DNA of 64,000 bases from Opitutales bacterium UBA2995 (GTDB taxonomy: Bacteria; Verrucomicrobiota; Verrucomicrobiia; Opitutales; UBA2995), in the NCBI GenBank assembly GCA_002346535.1, contig DDZZ01000009.1, positions 13,968 through 77,967 on the forward strand. The letters are read 5' to 3'. Shown one piece after another: positions 63,943 to 64,000 of the stretch (positions are counted from its first letter, which is position 1; each line of letters opens with the position of its first letter). A model generated the notes under the pieces. It was not told the DNA's origin. It was given only the letters and a program-made list of their open reading frames with translations, and did not search any database. The translations under genes and the position numbers were made by a program.

Positions 63943-64000
63943 CTATGCGATAATATCATGCACCACATCTCCGAAAACGTCGGTCAGGCGGAAGTCACGG
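63943..64000 (-). CDS. C-terminal tail of a DUF1501 protein, partial at the right edge
   Basis: Nineteen bases short of a full domain, but the last 18 codons on the minus strand read 'RDFRLTDVFGDVVHDIIA' and then TAG. This ending is typical of planctomycete-type DUF1501 proteins, a subgroup different from the complete gene at 60957. The gene body lies beyond the window. Confidence 0.6.
   Translation of the reverse strand, partial: RDFRLTDVFGDVVHDIIA

Noticed and set aside
1..64000. CRISPR array, prophage, insertion sequence, tRNA or rRNA
   Set aside because: No regularly spaced repeats, transposase, integrase, phage structural genes or RNA gene sequence was recognised.

Overview
The window is typical of the PVC superphylum, most likely a heterotrophic (probably marine) Verrucomicrobiota of the Opitutae type, although a planctomycete cannot be excluded from sequence alone. 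The evidence is the family mix: PVC-type cytochrome c/beta-propeller proteins, DUF1549/DUF1553 with DUF1501, DUF1592 with DUF1552, ThuA, DUF1080, Gfo/Idh proteins with twin-arginine signals, many sulfatases, SSS symporters and a TonB-dependent receptor. No rRNA, tRNA, CRISPR array, transposase or phage gene was seen.

Layout. 1-8.6 kb: a sulfatase running off the left edge, a sulfatase relic, a three-His cupin behind a PQQ-type dehydrogenase-cytochrome, then ThuA and a 1075-residue SGNH/propeller/HEAT/cytochrome protein. 8.8-15.9 kb: housekeeping and catabolic genes (SMUG1-like uracil-DNA glycosylase, ArsC-like protein, purine nucleoside phosphorylase, glutaryl-CoA dehydrogenase, PQQ sugar dehydrogenase, metallo-beta-lactamase-fold hydrolase). 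16-37 kb: polysaccharide and sulfate-ester genes (two SSS symporters, three intact sulfatases, DUF1592-DUF1552, Gfo/Idh oxidoreductase, radical SAM/B12 protein with an SGNH hydrolase, DUF1080 next to a PVC cytochrome). 37.7-53.5 kb: a long co-directional cluster with a TonB receptor, three PQQ-type propellers, DUF3311 plus an SSS symporter, a short adenylate-forming enzyme, an iron alcohol dehydrogenase, a HemN-like radical SAM protein, a flavin enzyme with a halogenase-type motif and a GT4 glycosyltransferase. 54-64 kb: a pair of CBS proteins, a 1729-residue cytochrome/WD40/DUF1549/DUF1553 protein with its DUF1501 partner, a decayed epoxide hydrolase, and the tail of another DUF1501 gene entering from the right.

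How the genes fit together. The envelope genes suggest uptake and oxidative or hydrolytic breakdown of sulfated, complex glycans: sulfatases remove sulfate, secreted dehydrogenase/cytochrome proteins oxidise sugars, ThuA/DUF1080/Gfo-Idh proteins probably process keto-sugars, and SSS symporters import products. The 37.7-53.5 kb cluster looks like an undescribed uptake-plus-modification pathway: outer-membrane import, periplasmic propellers, symport, then acyl-adenylate/alcohol chemistry, radical SAM and flavin chemistry, and glycosylation. Its substrate is not visible from sequence.

Two themes stand out. First, the DUF1080 gene and the PVC cytochrome gene behind it appear to be one protein split by a run of ten A residues, which suggests a -1 frameshift, transcriptional slippage or a one-base deletion. 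Second, nearly every large intergenic gap holds a recognisable dead gene (sulfatase, [2Fe-2S] oxidoreductase subunit, HD protein, beta-lactamase-fold hydrolase, ferredoxin, cupin, GDSL hydrolase, acyl-CoA thioesterase, epoxide hydrolase), so the genome is losing genes in place. Family calls rest on recognised motifs and were not confirmed by a database search.
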